Below, piece by piece: positions 27,490 through 36,307 of a DNA stretch of 64,000 bases. The position numbers and the translations under genes are program-made. The DNA lies in contig NZ_PJZH01000005.1 in assembly GCF_002858715.1 (NCBI RefSeq), positions 62,001-126,000 of the forward strand, in the 5' to 3' direction. Each line of letters opens with the position of its first letter. Positions within the stretch are counted from its first letter, which is position 1. The notes below the pieces were generated by a model that was not told the DNA's origin, searched no databases, and saw only the letters and a program-made list of their open reading frames with translations. This DNA comes from Chimaeribacter coloradensis (GTDB taxonomy: Bacteria; Pseudomonadota; Gammaproteobacteria; Enterobacterales; Enterobacteriaceae).

Positions 27490-28689
27490 GTGGAACAGTT
27501 TGATGTGGTCGTTATCGGGGCAGGGGCAGCCGGGATGTTTTGTGCCGCGCTGGCCGGGCAGGGCGGCTGCCGCGTGCTGCTGCTGGATAACGGCAAAAAG
27601 GCCGGTCGCAAGATCCTGATGTCCGGCGGCGGCCGTTGCAACTTTACTAACATGTATACCGAACCTGCCGCCTACCTGTCGCAAAACCCGCACTTCTGCA
27701 AATCGGCCCTGGCGCGCTACACCCAGTGGGACTTCATCGATCTGGTTAACCGCCACGGCATCGCCTACCACGAGAAGACCCTCGGCCAGCTGTTTTGTGA
27801 TGACTCTGCGCAACAGATCGTGGATCTGCTGCTGAAAGAGTGTGACCAGGGCAAGGTGACGCTCCGCCTGCGCAGCGAAGTGCTGGCGGTCGCACAGAGC
27901 GACAACGGCTACACCCTGACGCTGAACGGCGCGGAAGTGGGCGCACGCGCGGTGGTGGTGGCTTCCGGCGGGCTGTCGATGCCGGGGCTGGGGGCGTCGC
28001 CGTTCGGCTATAAGCTGGCGGAGCAGTTCGGCCTGAAGGTGCTGCCGACCCGCGCGGCGCTGGTGCCTTTTACCCTGCACAAACCGCTGCTGGAGCACCT
28101 GCAAACCCTCTCCGGCGTGTCGGTGCCGTCGGTGGTGACGGCGGAAAACGGCGTCACCTTTAAAGAGAGCATCCTGTTCACCCACCGCGGCCTCTCCGGC
28201 CCGGCGATCCTCCAGCTCTCGAGCTACTGGCAGCCGGGTGAGTTTGTGACGGTCAACCTGCTGCCGGGGCTGGATCTCGCGGCGTTCCTGGAACGTGAGC
28301 GCCAGGCGCACCCGAACCAGAGTCTGAAGAACACGCTGGCGCAGCAGTTGCCGAAACGGCTGGTGGAGTGCCTGCAAACCCTGGGGCAGTTGCCGGATGT
28401 AACCTTAAAGCAGCTCAACGCCCCGCAACAGGCGGCGCTGATCGAGAGCTTACAGGCGTGGCGGGTACAGCCGAACGGCACCGAGGGTTACCGTACTGCC
28501 GAAGTGACGCTGGGCGGCGTGGACACGCGGGCGCTCTCCTCCAAAACCATGATGGCGAACAGCGTGCCGGGCCTCTACTTTATCGGCGAAGTGGTAGACG
28601 TCACCGGCTGGCTCGGCGGCTACAACTTCCAGTGGGCCTGGAGCAGCGCCTGGGCCTGCGCACAGGCGCTGATAGCCGATAAGCCCTGA
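27490..28689 (+). CDS. yhiN: HI0933/BaiN-family flavoprotein YhiN
   Basis: A 399-residue predicted FAD-dependent oxidoreductase. The dinucleotide motif VVVIGAGAAGMFCAALA is at residues 6-22, followed by the family hallmark GRKILMSGGGRCNFTN near residues 38-53. The C-terminal FAD block VTGWLGGYNFQWAWSSAWACAQA completes the fold. The start is GTG with AGGTAGGG upstream. The reaction of YhiN is not established. It has its own terminator at 28709-28738. Confidence 0.92.
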   Translation: MEQFDVVVIGAGAAGMFCAALAGQGGCRVLLLDNGKKAGRKILMSGGGRCNFTNMYTEPAAYLSQNPHFCKSALARYTQWDFIDLVNRHGIAYHEKTLGQLFCDDSAQQIVDLLLKECDQGKVTLRLRSEVLAVAQSDNGYTLTLNGAEVGARAVVVASGGLSMPGLGASPFGYKLAEQFGLKVLPTRAALVPFTLHKPLLEHLQTLSGVSVPSVVTAENGVTFKESILFTHRGLSGPAILQLSSYWQPGEFVTVNLLPGLDLAAFLERERQAHPNQSLKNTLAQQLPKRLVECLQTLGQLPDVTLKQLNAPQQAALIESLQAWRVQPNGTEGYRTAEVTLGGVDTRALSSKTMMANSVPGLYFIGEVVDVTGWLGGYNFQWAWSSAWACAQALIADKP

Positions 28690-28708
28690 CGGCTGCCGGT
28701 AAAAACAG

Positions 28709-28738
28709 AAAGGGCCTCATCATGAGGCCCTTTTGTTT
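28709..28738. terminator. Bidirectional terminator between yhiN and the gluconate dehydrogenase operon
   Basis: AAGGGCCTCAT/ATGAGGCCCTT hairpin with T-run, between convergent genes. Confidence 0.85.
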
Positions 28739-28765
28739 ATCTGCCTTCCCCATGCGGGGAACGCC

Positions 28766-30037
28766 TTACTCTTTGTGCTGCAGAGACTTACGCACCTCAG
28801 CGACCTGTTCTTTGGTCACTGCACCGGCGTGGTTGCTCCAGCCCTGGCGGATGAAGGTAGTGAGCGCGGCCACCTCTTCATCGCTCAGGCGGGCGGCGAA
28901 GCCCGGCATCGCCAGCGTCGACGGCGCTTTCGCGGTGGAAGGCTGCTGCGCGCCGGCCAGCACGGTGTGGATCAGGCCGGTCGGGTCATCCGCGTTGACA
29001 ATGGTCGCCTGGTCCAGCTCCGGGAAGATGCCCGGTGCGCCCTTGCCGCTGACAAAGTGGCAGGCGCCGCAGTTGTCAATGTAGAGGCGCTCGCCTTCAC
29101 TCAGGTTTTTCGCTGCCGTGAGTTTGGCTTCGGTGGCCTGCGCTGCCTGCTCATTGCGCGCCGGCAGGGCCGGGTTGCCGCCCAGGAACTTCAGGTAGGC
29201 CGCCACGGCTTTCAGGTCAGCGTCGGTCATGTGCGAGGAGCTGTGCTCCACCACGGAGGTCATCTCACCGCCCACGGCCGCCTTGTCATTGCGCCCGGTC
29301 TGGAGGTAATCGACGATCTCCTGCTCGCTCCAGCGCGGCACACCGCGCAGGGACGGCACATCCCAGTGGTTCAGGCTGCCGCCGGAGAGGAAATTATCCT
29401 CGCCGCTGTCGAGCGCTTTCTCATTCATGCCGAGGCCGCGCGGGGTGTGGCAACTGCCGCAGTGGCCGAGGCTCTCCACAATATAGGCCCCGCGGTTAAC
29501 TTCCGCGGAGGCGCCGCCAATCGGCTTGAACGGCGTGTCAGTGGTGAAGACCCAGTTCCAGAACAGCATGCCCCAGCGCTGGTTGAACGGGAAGCTCAGG
29601 TCGGTTTCCGGTGGCTGCTCGGCGCTCGGCTGCACCCCTTTCATAAAGTAGGTGTAGAGCGCGTGCATGTCCTCGTCGCTGATCTTGGCGTAGTCCGGGT
29701 AAGGCATCGCCGGGTAGAGGTGGCGGCCGTCCGGCAGCACACCTTTACGTACCGCGTCAGAGAACTGCTGCTCGCTGTAGTTACCGATGCCGTGGGTTTT
29801 GTCCGGCGTGATGTTGGTGGAGTAGATGGTGCCGAGATCGGAGTCGATCGCCAGCCCGCCGGAGTAGGCCGGTTTATTGGGCAGCGAGTGGCACGCCATG
29901 CAGTCGCCCAGCCGGGAGAGGTACTCACCCTGCTTGATCAGCGCTGCCTCATCCGCCGCCTGCGCCTGCCAGGCGAAACCGGCCGCCAGCGCCACGGCGC
30001 TTACCTTAAAAAAGCGTTTCATTGTTAACATTTTCAT
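28766..30037 (-). CDS. Gluconate 2-dehydrogenase, triheme cytochrome c subunit
   Basis: A 423-residue exported cytochrome with three heme-binding CXXCH motifs at residues 46-50 (CMACH), 193-197 (CGSCH) and 323-327 (CGACH), after a signal peptide cut near QAADEA. It passes electrons from the flavin subunit to the quinone pool at the periplasmic face. The start at 30037 has AGGTG upstream and lies 4 nt after the flavoprotein stop. It is last in a three-gene operon (small subunit, flavoprotein, cytochrome). The same architecture serves gluconate, 2-ketogluconate, sorbitol or fructose dehydrogenases, so the substrate is inferred. Confidence 0.9.
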   Translation of the reverse strand: MKMLTMKRFFKVSAVALAAGFAWQAQAADEAALIKQGEYLSRLGDCMACHSLPNKPAYSGGLAIDSDLGTIYSTNITPDKTHGIGNYSEQQFSDAVRKGVLPDGRHLYPAMPYPDYAKISDEDMHALYTYFMKGVQPSAEQPPETDLSFPFNQRWGMLFWNWVFTTDTPFKPIGGASAEVNRGAYIVESLGHCGSCHTPRGLGMNEKALDSGEDNFLSGGSLNHWDVPSLRGVPRWSEQEIVDYLQTGRNDKAAVGGEMTSVVEHSSSHMTDADLKAVAAYLKFLGGNPALPARNEQAAQATEAKLTAAKNLSEGERLYIDNCGACHFVSGKGAPGIFPELDQATIVNADDPTGLIHTVLAGAQQPSTAKAPSTLAMPGFAARLSDEEVAALTTFIRQGWSNHAGAVTKEQVAEVRKSLQHKE

Positions 30038-30041
30038 GCGC

Positions 30042-31811
30042 TTACACCTGCACCAGTGGACCGGGGTTTTTCAGATACTGTTCCTTGATCGCCTGCGCCG
30101 CCATCAGGGTAATGGCACCGATGGTATCGGTGGGGTTCGCCTGGAAGTTCTGCGGGAAGGCGTTGCCGCCCGGCACGAACACGTTGTGCACGTCCCAGCT
30201 CTGCAGGTAGCGGTTCAGCGCCGAGGTGCGCGGGTCGTCACCCATCACTGCGCCGCCCACGTTGTGGGTCGAGACGTATTTGGTCAGGTCAAAGGTGGCG
30301 TCCATCGGCAGGAAGCTCATGCTCATGCTGTCCGGGTTCAGCTCTTTGGCGATGTTGCCGACAATCCCTTTCAGGTACTGCTGCAGTTTCAGTTCGTTCT
30401 GCTTCCAGTTGAAGGTCATGCGCAGCAGCGGCTGGCCGTGTTCGTTGGTGTAGTTCGGATCGAGATCGAGGTAGATATCGCGATAGGACATACAGGTGGT
30501 GGTGATGCTGATCTTCATCGAATGGCCGTACCACTCTTCCAGACCCTCTTTCCAGCCGGTGCCCCAGGTCGGCACACCCTTGGGCAGCGCGGTGCCGATC
30601 GGCGTACCGGTTGCCTGGGAGCTGTGGATTTTCGCGCCGCCGATAAAGCCGAGGCCCGGGCCGTCGAAGTTGCCCGGCGAGATGTCGTTGAACATCTGCC
30701 CGGTCGGGCCGGAGGTGGCAAACGGGTTGAAGTTTTTGTCTTTGAAGAACAGCGTCGCGCCGCCGTTGCTCAGGAAGGCGTAGTTACGGCCGACCACACC
30801 CTCTTCGGTTACCGGGTTATACGGCTTGCCGATGCCGGAAAGCAGCATCAGGTGCACGTTGTAGAGCTGGAAGCTGCTCAGCACCACGATTTTCGCCGGC
30901 TGGAAGCAGACGTTGCCGTGCTCGTCGATGTAGGTCACGCCTTTGGCGGTCTTCTTGTCATCGTGCAGCTCGACTTTCAGCACATTGGCGTGCACTTCGT
31001 AGGAGAAGTTGTCCATGCGCTTCAGCGCGTCCATCACCGCCGTCTGCGGCGAGGCTTTGGAGTAGTTCAGGCACGGGTACTTACTGCAGTAGCCGCAGTA
31101 GTTACACGGCGCGATCTGGTTGCCGTAAGGGTTGGTCCAGGCGCGGGAGACCGCGGCGGACGGGTTCGGGAACGGGTGGTAGCCGAGCTTTTTCGCCACG
31201 TCAGCGAACATCACGTTGTTGAGCGTGTCTTCCAGTGCCGGCAGCGGCATCGGGTTGGAGCGCGGGCCTTCGAACGGGTCGCCGCCCGGCAGGATCTTGC
31301 CGCGCAGGTTGCCGGTGTTACCGGACTGGCCGCAGATGCGCTCAAATTTGTCGTAGTACGGCTCGATCTCATCCCAGGTGAACGGGAAATCCATCACGCG
31401 CATATCGTCCTGAAGGATGCCGGGCTTGTAGGCCTCATCCGCATAGGTTTTCAGCTTCAGGTCGATAGGGGTCGGGCGGATCAGCACGCCGGTCCAGTGC
31501 AGGCCGGAGCCGCCCACGCCGCCGCCGGGCACAAACGCGCCCCATTTACGGGTTGGCAGGGCGGTTTCCTGCATGTTGTAGCGCACGGTCACCGCGGACT
31601 CTGCCGGGGTGGTCATCACTTTGTTACGCACGCCGTAGGCGTACTCATCTGCCGGTTTCGGATAGGCGAAATCGTCATAGGTACGGTCTGCGCCTTTTTC
31701 CAGCGCCCGCACTTTCAATCCTGCCATTGCCAGCTCGATACTCATCAGCGAGCCGGCCCAGCCCAGGCCGACCACAACGACGTCGACTTCTTCTTTATTC
31801 AGCTGTGCCAT
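30042..31811 (-). CDS. Gluconate 2-dehydrogenase, FAD (GMC) catalytic subunit
   Basis: A 589-residue GMC-family flavoprotein. It has the FAD motif VVVVGLGWAGS near residues 12-22, GGGVGGSGLHWTG around 97-110, and the C-terminal catalytic region with STHNVGG and FPQNFQANPTDTIGA. A Cys cluster CNYCGYCSKYPC (about residues 236-247) matches the 3Fe-4S-type ligand motif reported for related FAD-linked glucose and gluconate dehydrogenases. There is no signal peptide, so export probably rides on the Tat signal of the small subunit. Two ATGs are adjacent; the second, at 31811, has better spacing from AGGG. The substrate is gluconate by family; 2-ketogluconate or another polyol is possible. Confidence 0.88.
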   Translation of the reverse strand: MAQLNKEEVDVVVVGLGWAGSLMSIELAMAGLKVRALEKGADRTYDDFAYPKPADEYAYGVRNKVMTTPAESAVTVRYNMQETALPTRKWGAFVPGGGVGGSGLHWTGVLIRPTPIDLKLKTYADEAYKPGILQDDMRVMDFPFTWDEIEPYYDKFERICGQSGNTGNLRGKILPGGDPFEGPRSNPMPLPALEDTLNNVMFADVAKKLGYHPFPNPSAAVSRAWTNPYGNQIAPCNYCGYCSKYPCLNYSKASPQTAVMDALKRMDNFSYEVHANVLKVELHDDKKTAKGVTYIDEHGNVCFQPAKIVVLSSFQLYNVHLMLLSGIGKPYNPVTEEGVVGRNYAFLSNGGATLFFKDKNFNPFATSGPTGQMFNDISPGNFDGPGLGFIGGAKIHSSQATGTPIGTALPKGVPTWGTGWKEGLEEWYGHSMKISITTTCMSYRDIYLDLDPNYTNEHGQPLLRMTFNWKQNELKLQQYLKGIVGNIAKELNPDSMSMSFLPMDATFDLTKYVSTHNVGGAVMGDDPRTSALNRYLQSWDVHNVFVPGGNAFPQNFQANPTDTIGAITLMAAQAIKEQYLKNPGPLVQV

Positions 31812-31865
31812 CATTTACCCTGTAAAAATCACAAAATTGCTAAAAACGTCTTACAACCGCGCGGT

Positions 31866-32591
31866 TCAGGCACGCGCGCCCTGCAGGCTCACCGGCCCCA
31901 GCGGGTAAGGGATGTTGTGCTGCTTCACCCACTCCAGATAGCTGGCACGCGCCCCCGGGAAACCGATGGCGATCCAGGCTTTCATCCCTTTATTGCCGCC
32001 GTAAATCGGGTCGGAAAGGTAGCCGTGTTTGGTATCGCTCAGCAGTTGGTTGAAGAAGTGCGACGGCTTCAGGTCGTTTTCACCCAGTGCGGCGAAATCG
32101 ATGCCGTTTTTCTGCATTTGTGTCAGGGCGTCATCTTTTTCTTGCTGGGAGAGCTGGTGGAACGGCTTCTGATGCACGCTCTGGCTCCAGGCATTCACCA
32201 GGCGGATGCCGGTTTTATAGATCTGCTGCGGGCGGAACGGCAGCTGGTAACCCATGGTGGCCGGGGCTTTGGTGTTGAACGGCCCCTGCATGTAGATCTC
32301 TTCGCCGAAATCGCCATGCAGTTGCTGGTCAATAAACACCGGCACGTTGGTTTCCAGCGCGCCTGGGGCCTTGCCTTTGCCGCCGGCCGGGATCAGGCGG
32401 TCAGTGGCGGCGAGGATAAATTGCCACTCGTCGGCCTTGAAGAAGATCGGCTTGTAGGTGGCCAGATCGGGCGCGGCCAGTTCGGCGGCTTCTGCGGCAG
32501 TCAGCCCTTTCAGGATCATGCCGCTTAAAGGCAATGCAGCCAGCGACCCAAGCAGGAACTTACGTCGGGAAGTCTCTTTTTGAAGAAGCAT
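31866..32591 (-). CDS. Gluconate 2-dehydrogenase subunit 3 (Tat-exported)
   Basis: A 241-residue small subunit of the membrane-bound dehydrogenase. The N-terminus has a twin-arginine signal, SRRKFLLGSLAALPLSG (residues 8-24). The body carries the Gluconate_2-dh3 family text WQFILAATDRLIPAGGKGK and GGNKGMKAWIAIGFPG. Its Tat signal is thought to carry the folded flavoprotein out. First gene of the operon, 54 bp before the flavoprotein. A CRP site lies about 200 bp upstream. Confidence 0.9.
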   Translation of the reverse strand: MLLQKETSRRKFLLGSLAALPLSGMILKGLTAAEAAELAAPDLATYKPIFFKADEWQFILAATDRLIPAGGKGKAPGALETNVPVFIDQQLHGDFGEEIYMQGPFNTKAPATMGYQLPFRPQQIYKTGIRLVNAWSQSVHQKPFHQLSQQEKDDALTQMQKNGIDFAALGENDLKPSHFFNQLLSDTKHGYLSDPIYGGNKGMKAWIAIGFPGARASYLEWVKQHNIPYPLGPVSLQGARA

Positions 32592-32790
32592 AACGGGAGG
32601 GATCTCACATTAAAGGGTTGTTAATTTTTTATAGGTATCTTTAAAAGTTCGTTAGTTTACATAGCCGCACTTACCCTGAAAATGTTAATGGAATTACAAA
32701 ATGCGAGCAAATGTAAATATAATTCAATAAGATGGCGAAAAAGCAGTCAGCCATAACATCGGGCTGACTTAACTTTTTCTTATCTATCAA

Positions 32791-32806
32791 TGTGATGTTG
32801 ATCACA
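32791..32806. promoter_or_regulatory. CRP-cAMP binding site
   Basis: TGTGATGTTGATCACA: both TGTGA/TCACA half-sites are perfect with 6-bp spacing. It lies about 190-215 bp upstream of the gluconate dehydrogenase start codon and 295 bp from yqjH; catabolite control of the dehydrogenase is the simpler reading. Confidence 0.75.
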
Positions 32807-32911
32807 TCAGGAAACAGGAACCGGTTCCTAAATGCAGAGGGAAATGTAACAACGCACCGCACATTTCGGTAAACGGGTTTACTGACGGCCCATTTACAAG
32901 CTTTGCGGGTT

Positions 32912-32930
32912 ACGAATGATAATCTTTCCG
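32912..32930. promoter_or_regulatory. Fur-like site upstream of yqjH
   Basis: It contains AATGATAATC, the core of the Fur consensus, with weaker flanks (12 of 19 matches). It lies 170 bp before the yqjH start, which fits iron control of a siderophore-iron reductase. Confidence 0.55.
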
Positions 32931-33100
32931 CGTCTGTATGATAGAAATGTTAAAAAAGGTCGCATGATGGAGTATCGGCAGTGCAGGGGCGCGGCTTTAC
33001 AGATCCGGCCGCCTGATTGCGCAAAAAAAAGTTCTAAGATATATTTTGAGCCACCTGCCGGCCCGCCCGGTGCGACCCTACCTACCCAGAAGGAACCGCG

Positions 33101-33880
33101 ATGCACGCCTCTACTGCCCCAGGTTTGACCCCGTTACCCACCCGCGTCCGCAATGAACTGGTCTTCCGGCAGATCAGCGTCAAACAGGCTGACACCGTCG
33201 CCGGCTGCTTCCGCCGCATTGTTTTCCAGGGCGACGCGCTACGGGGGTTCACCTCCGGCGGCTTTGATGACCACATCAAACTCTTTTTCCCGGACCCGGA
33301 GACGGGTGAGCTGCACCTGCCGCAGGTGACGCCGGAGGGCATCGTCTGGGGGGAGAAGCGCCCGGCCGCGCGTGACTATACGCCGCTGCATTTTGATGCC
33401 GCGGCCAATGAGCTGACGGTGGATTTCTTTATCCATGACCAGGGGCTGGCCAGTGACTGGGCGGTCGCCGCCGGGCCGGGGGATGCGCTGGCGATGGGCG
33501 GGCCGCGCGGCTCGTTGATTGTGCCGGAAACCTACCCGCACCAGATCTACCTCTGTGACGAATCCGGCTTACCGGCGCTGCGCCGCCGCCTGCTGGCGCT
33601 GGCACCGCATGAAGGGCTTAACGTGACCGCGCTGGTCAGCCACCACAGCCCGGACACCCGCGCCTACCTGGCCGATCTCGGTCATGTGCAGTGTGAGTGG
33701 CTGCCCGCTGATGCCGAGCAACTCGTTGCCCGGATGGCGGCGCTGCCCCTGCCGCCGGAAGACAGCTTTATCTGGATCACCGGTGAAGGGAGCGTGGTAA
33801 AAACGATCAGCGATGCGCTGCTCGAAAGAGGGGCCGACGCCGACCGGCTGCGCGCCGTGGCCTACTGGCACCAGAAATAG
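33101..33880 (+). CDS. yqjH: NADPH-dependent ferric-chelate reductase (siderophore-interacting protein)
   Basis: A 259-residue cytoplasmic flavoprotein of the ViuB/YqjH family that reduces ferric siderophores to release iron. The FAD-binding part includes RRIVFQGDALRGFTSGGFDDHIKLFFP and the NADPH part includes YLCDESGLPALRR; the C-terminus ends in the family text AVAYWHQK. AAGGAACC precedes the ATG. It is followed by yqjI in the same direction, unlike E. coli where the two diverge, with a terminator hairpin between. Confidence 0.9.
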   Translation: MHASTAPGLTPLPTRVRNELVFRQISVKQADTVAGCFRRIVFQGDALRGFTSGGFDDHIKLFFPDPETGELHLPQVTPEGIVWGEKRPAARDYTPLHFDAAANELTVDFFIHDQGLASDWAVAAGPGDALAMGGPRGSLIVPETYPHQIYLCDESGLPALRRRLLALAPHEGLNVTALVSHHSPDTRAYLADLGHVQCEWLPADAEQLVARMAALPLPPEDSFIWITGEGSVVKTISDALLERGADADRLRAVAYWHQK

Positions 33881-33886
33881 TTCCCG

Positions 33887-33911
33887 GGGGCGGCATTGGC
33901 CGCCCCGTTTT
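33887..33911 (+). terminator. Hairpin after yqjH
   Basis: GGGGCGGC-ATTG-GCCGCCCC followed by GTTTT; it probably ends most yqjH transcripts before yqjI. Confidence 0.7.
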
Positions 33912-33990
33912 CCCCGGCGGCCTGTGCCTTGTAATCCGGGGGCCGCCCCGATATGCTTTTCCCCCCGATCTCCTGCCTGTGCCGCTGCCG

Positions 33991-34539
33991 ATGAAAACCC
34001 CAATCAATAACGCCGACGTCCCGCTTATTTTTTCTCATGGTGAAAAAGGGCGCGGGGGCGTCAGTAAAAAGCAGCGTCGCGAGAAACTGTTCGATGCCAA
34101 TGATATTCGCCTGCTGATGCTCTCGGTGCTGGAAACCCGGCCCGCGCATGGGTATGAATTAATTAAGGCGATTGAAGATCGCTCCGGCGGGGAATATGCG
34201 CCCAGCCCCGGCATTATTTATCCCAACCTTACCCTGATGGAGGAGATGGGCTATATCGACGCGGCGGAAAACAGCGGCGGTAAAAAAGCGTACCGGCTCG
34301 CCGACGCGGGCAGGGGCTTTCTGCATGAACAGCGTGAGACACTGGTGCGCGCCGATGCCCGGCTGCACGGGCTGGCGGTGCTGGCAAACAACCGCGCCAT
34401 CCCGGAAATTGAGCGCGCGATCCATGAATTCCGTGTCGCGCTGAACCGGCGGCTCGCCAGGGAGGATGTTTCACCCGAAACGCTGCACACCATTATTGCC
34501 AGCCTGGAGCGCGCCGCCCGCGAGATTGAAAAGAGCTGA
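33991..34539 (+). CDS. yqjI: PadR-family metal-responsive regulator YqjI
   Basis: A 182-residue PadR winged-helix repressor. The DNA-binding domain (residues about 35-115) reads LLMLSVLETRPAHGYELIKAIEDRSGGEYAPSPG, matching E. coli YqjI, and a helical dimerisation tail follows. E. coli YqjI is a nickel-responsive repressor of yqjH. This copy lacks the long His/Cys-rich N-terminus of the E. coli protein, so metal sensing may differ. No ribosome-binding site is convincing for either 33979 or 33991; the latter is chosen for its MKTP start. Confidence 0.8.
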   Translation: MKTPINNADVPLIFSHGEKGRGGVSKKQRREKLFDANDIRLLMLSVLETRPAHGYELIKAIEDRSGGEYAPSPGIIYPNLTLMEEMGYIDAAENSGGKKAYRLADAGRGFLHEQRETLVRADARLHGLAVLANNRAIPEIERAIHEFRVALNRRLAREDVSPETLHTIIASLERAAREIEKS

Positions 34540-34605
34540 CGCCCACGCCGTTCCCCATTTCCCCTGCGTTCCCCCCCTATTTACGCCCGCTGCCTTAAAT
34601 AAAGA

Positions 34606-34631
34606 ACAATGTGCGATCTACCGCGCATTGT
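34606..34631. repeat. Inverted repeat upstream of the garP-like gene
   Basis: ACAATGTGCG and CGCGCATTGT, 9 of 10 paired, with a 6-bp spacer, 190 bp before the permease start. Possible operator or weak terminator of yqjI; there is no U-run. Confidence 0.4.
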
Positions 34632-34820
34632 CTTAGGCACTCTGATATTTATCGGCTTTATTCACGCTGTGAATTGGTACATCTGCACAATGGTATTCAG
34701 GTGAATGTCCTTTAAGATTTTATTTCTTTTCTGAATGTTTATTCCCCCCATTATTTCCCGCGGCGGGCGACTGCTGCGCGAAATAAAAAGCAGAAAATCA
34801 ATCACCCTGAGGATCAAGAG

Positions 34821-36152
34821 ATGAGCGTCACGACCGTTGAAGCGGCAGCGAAAGGGCACCGCACCCGCTATCTGATCTTACTGATTATTTTTATTGTTAC
34901 CGCCGTCAATTATGCCGACCGCGCCACCCTCTCCATTGCCGGCAGCGCGGTGGGCAAAGAGCTGAACCTCAGCCCGATGGCGATGGGCTATATCTTCTCC
35001 GCCTTCGGCTGGGCCTATTTGTTGATGCAGATCCCTGGCGGCTGGCTGCTTGACCGCTTCGGCTCCAAGAAGGTCTACACCTACAGCCTCTTTTTCTGGT
35101 CGCTGTTTACCTTCCTGCAAGGTTTTGTGCACCTCGCGCCGCTGGCGTGGGCGGCGGCATCGATGTTTGCCATGCGCTTTATGCTCGGCTTCTCCGAAGC
35201 GCCCTCGTTCCCGGCCAATGCGCGCATCGTCGCGGCCTGGTTCCCGACCAAAGAGCGCGGCACCGCCTCGGCCATCTTTAACTCGGCGCAATACTTCTCC
35301 CTGGCGATCTTCTCCCCGCTGCTCGGCTATTTAACCTACGCCTGGGGCTGGCAGCATGTGTTCACCGTGATGGGGGCCATCGGTTTTGTGCTGACGGCGG
35401 TCTGGGTGAAATATATCCATAACCCCACCGATCACCCGCGAATGTCCAAACAGGAGCTGGATTATGTGGCGCAGGGCGGCGCGGTGGTGGACATGGATCA
35501 CCCGCAGGCGAAAAAAGCGGGCGGCGGGCCGAAACTCGGTTACCTCAAACAGCTGCTGGCGAACCGGATGATGCTCGGCATCTTCTTCGGCCAGTACTTT
35601 ATCAACACTATCACCTGGTTCTTCCTGACCTGGTTCCCGATCTACCTGGTGCAGGACAAAGGCATGTCGATCCTGAAAGTGGGGCTGGTCGCCTCGATCC
35701 CGGCGCTGTGCGGCTTTATCGGCGGCGTGGCGGGCGGCCTGTTCTCAGACGCCCTGATCAAGCGCGGCAAATCCCTGACGCTGGCGCGGAAACTGCCGAT
35801 TGTGCTGGGGATGCTGCTCGCCTCCACCATCATCTTGTGCAATTACACCAACAGCACCGCGCTGGTGGTGGCACTGATGGCGCTGGCCTTCTTCGGCAAG
35901 GGCTTCGGCGCACTGGGCTGGCCGGTGATTGCGGACACCGCGCCGAAAGAGATTGTCGGGCTGTGCGGCGGCCTGTTTAACGTCTTCGGCAACGTCGCCT
36001 CCATCGTCACCCCGCTGGTGATTGGCTACCTGGTCAGCGAGCTGCACTCGTTCAACGCTGCGCTGATCTTCGTCGGCTGCTCCGCGCTGATGGCGATGGT
36101 CTGCTACCTGTTTGTGGTCGGCGAGATCAAACGCATGGAACTCAGGGTCTGA
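34821..36152 (+). CDS. garP: Galactarate/glucarate MFS permease (GarP/GudP-like)
   Basis: A 443-residue anion:cation symporter family MFS carrier with 12 helices. The text is almost that of E. coli GarP: RYLILLIIFIVTAVNYADRA at the N-terminus, LLDRFGSKKVYTYSLFFWSL between helices 2 and 3, GFSEAPSFPANARIVAAWFP, and TLARKLPIVLGMLLASTII. GudP is a close relative, so galactarate, glucarate or both are plausible substrates. The gene stands alone: no gar or gud dehydratase, aldolase or reductase is near. A terminator is at 36171-36195. Confidence 0.88.
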   Translation: MSVTTVEAAAKGHRTRYLILLIIFIVTAVNYADRATLSIAGSAVGKELNLSPMAMGYIFSAFGWAYLLMQIPGGWLLDRFGSKKVYTYSLFFWSLFTFLQGFVHLAPLAWAAASMFAMRFMLGFSEAPSFPANARIVAAWFPTKERGTASAIFNSAQYFSLAIFSPLLGYLTYAWGWQHVFTVMGAIGFVLTAVWVKYIHNPTDHPRMSKQELDYVAQGGAVVDMDHPQAKKAGGGPKLGYLKQLLANRMMLGIFFGQYFINTITWFFLTWFPIYLVQDKGMSILKVGLVASIPALCGFIGGVAGGLFSDALIKRGKSLTLARKLPIVLGMLLASTIILCNYTNSTALVVALMALAFFGKGFGALGWPVIADTAPKEIVGLCGGLFNVFGNVASIVTPLVIGYLVSELHSFNAALIFVGCSALMAMVCYLFVVGEIKRMELRV

Positions 36153-36170
36153 CCCTTCCCCCGCCCAGAG

Positions 36171-36195
36171 AGGCACCCGCTGCGGTGCCTTTTTT
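36171..36195 (+). terminator. Terminator of the garP-like gene
   Basis: AGGCACC-CGCTGC-GGTGCCT followed by a run of T. Confidence 0.85.
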
Positions 36196-36307
36196 ATCCC
36201 CCGGATAAGCCTGCTGAACTACCCTTGAAACAGGCGGTGCCGCACAGGCACCCCTGTCTCAGGGGCGTTATGCCCGCCATTCACCTTTTGAATCAGCGTG
36301 GTATCCG

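Larger units (their letters stand above)
32592..33100. promoter_or_regulatory. Divergent control region: gluconate dehydrogenase / yqjH
   Basis: 509 bp. It holds a perfect CRP core and a Fur-like sequence, entered separately. Close to yqjH an imperfect palindrome AAGATATATTTT (33036-33047) could be a site for the PadR-type regulator YqjI. No small gene is supported. Confidence 0.6.

Noticed and set aside
29877-32528. Very long (883-codon) open frame antisense to the gluconate dehydrogenase genes
   Set aside because: It mirrors three well-identified genes on the other strand, is rich in His, Arg, Gln and Val as antisense frames of G+C-rich genes are, and has no family text.
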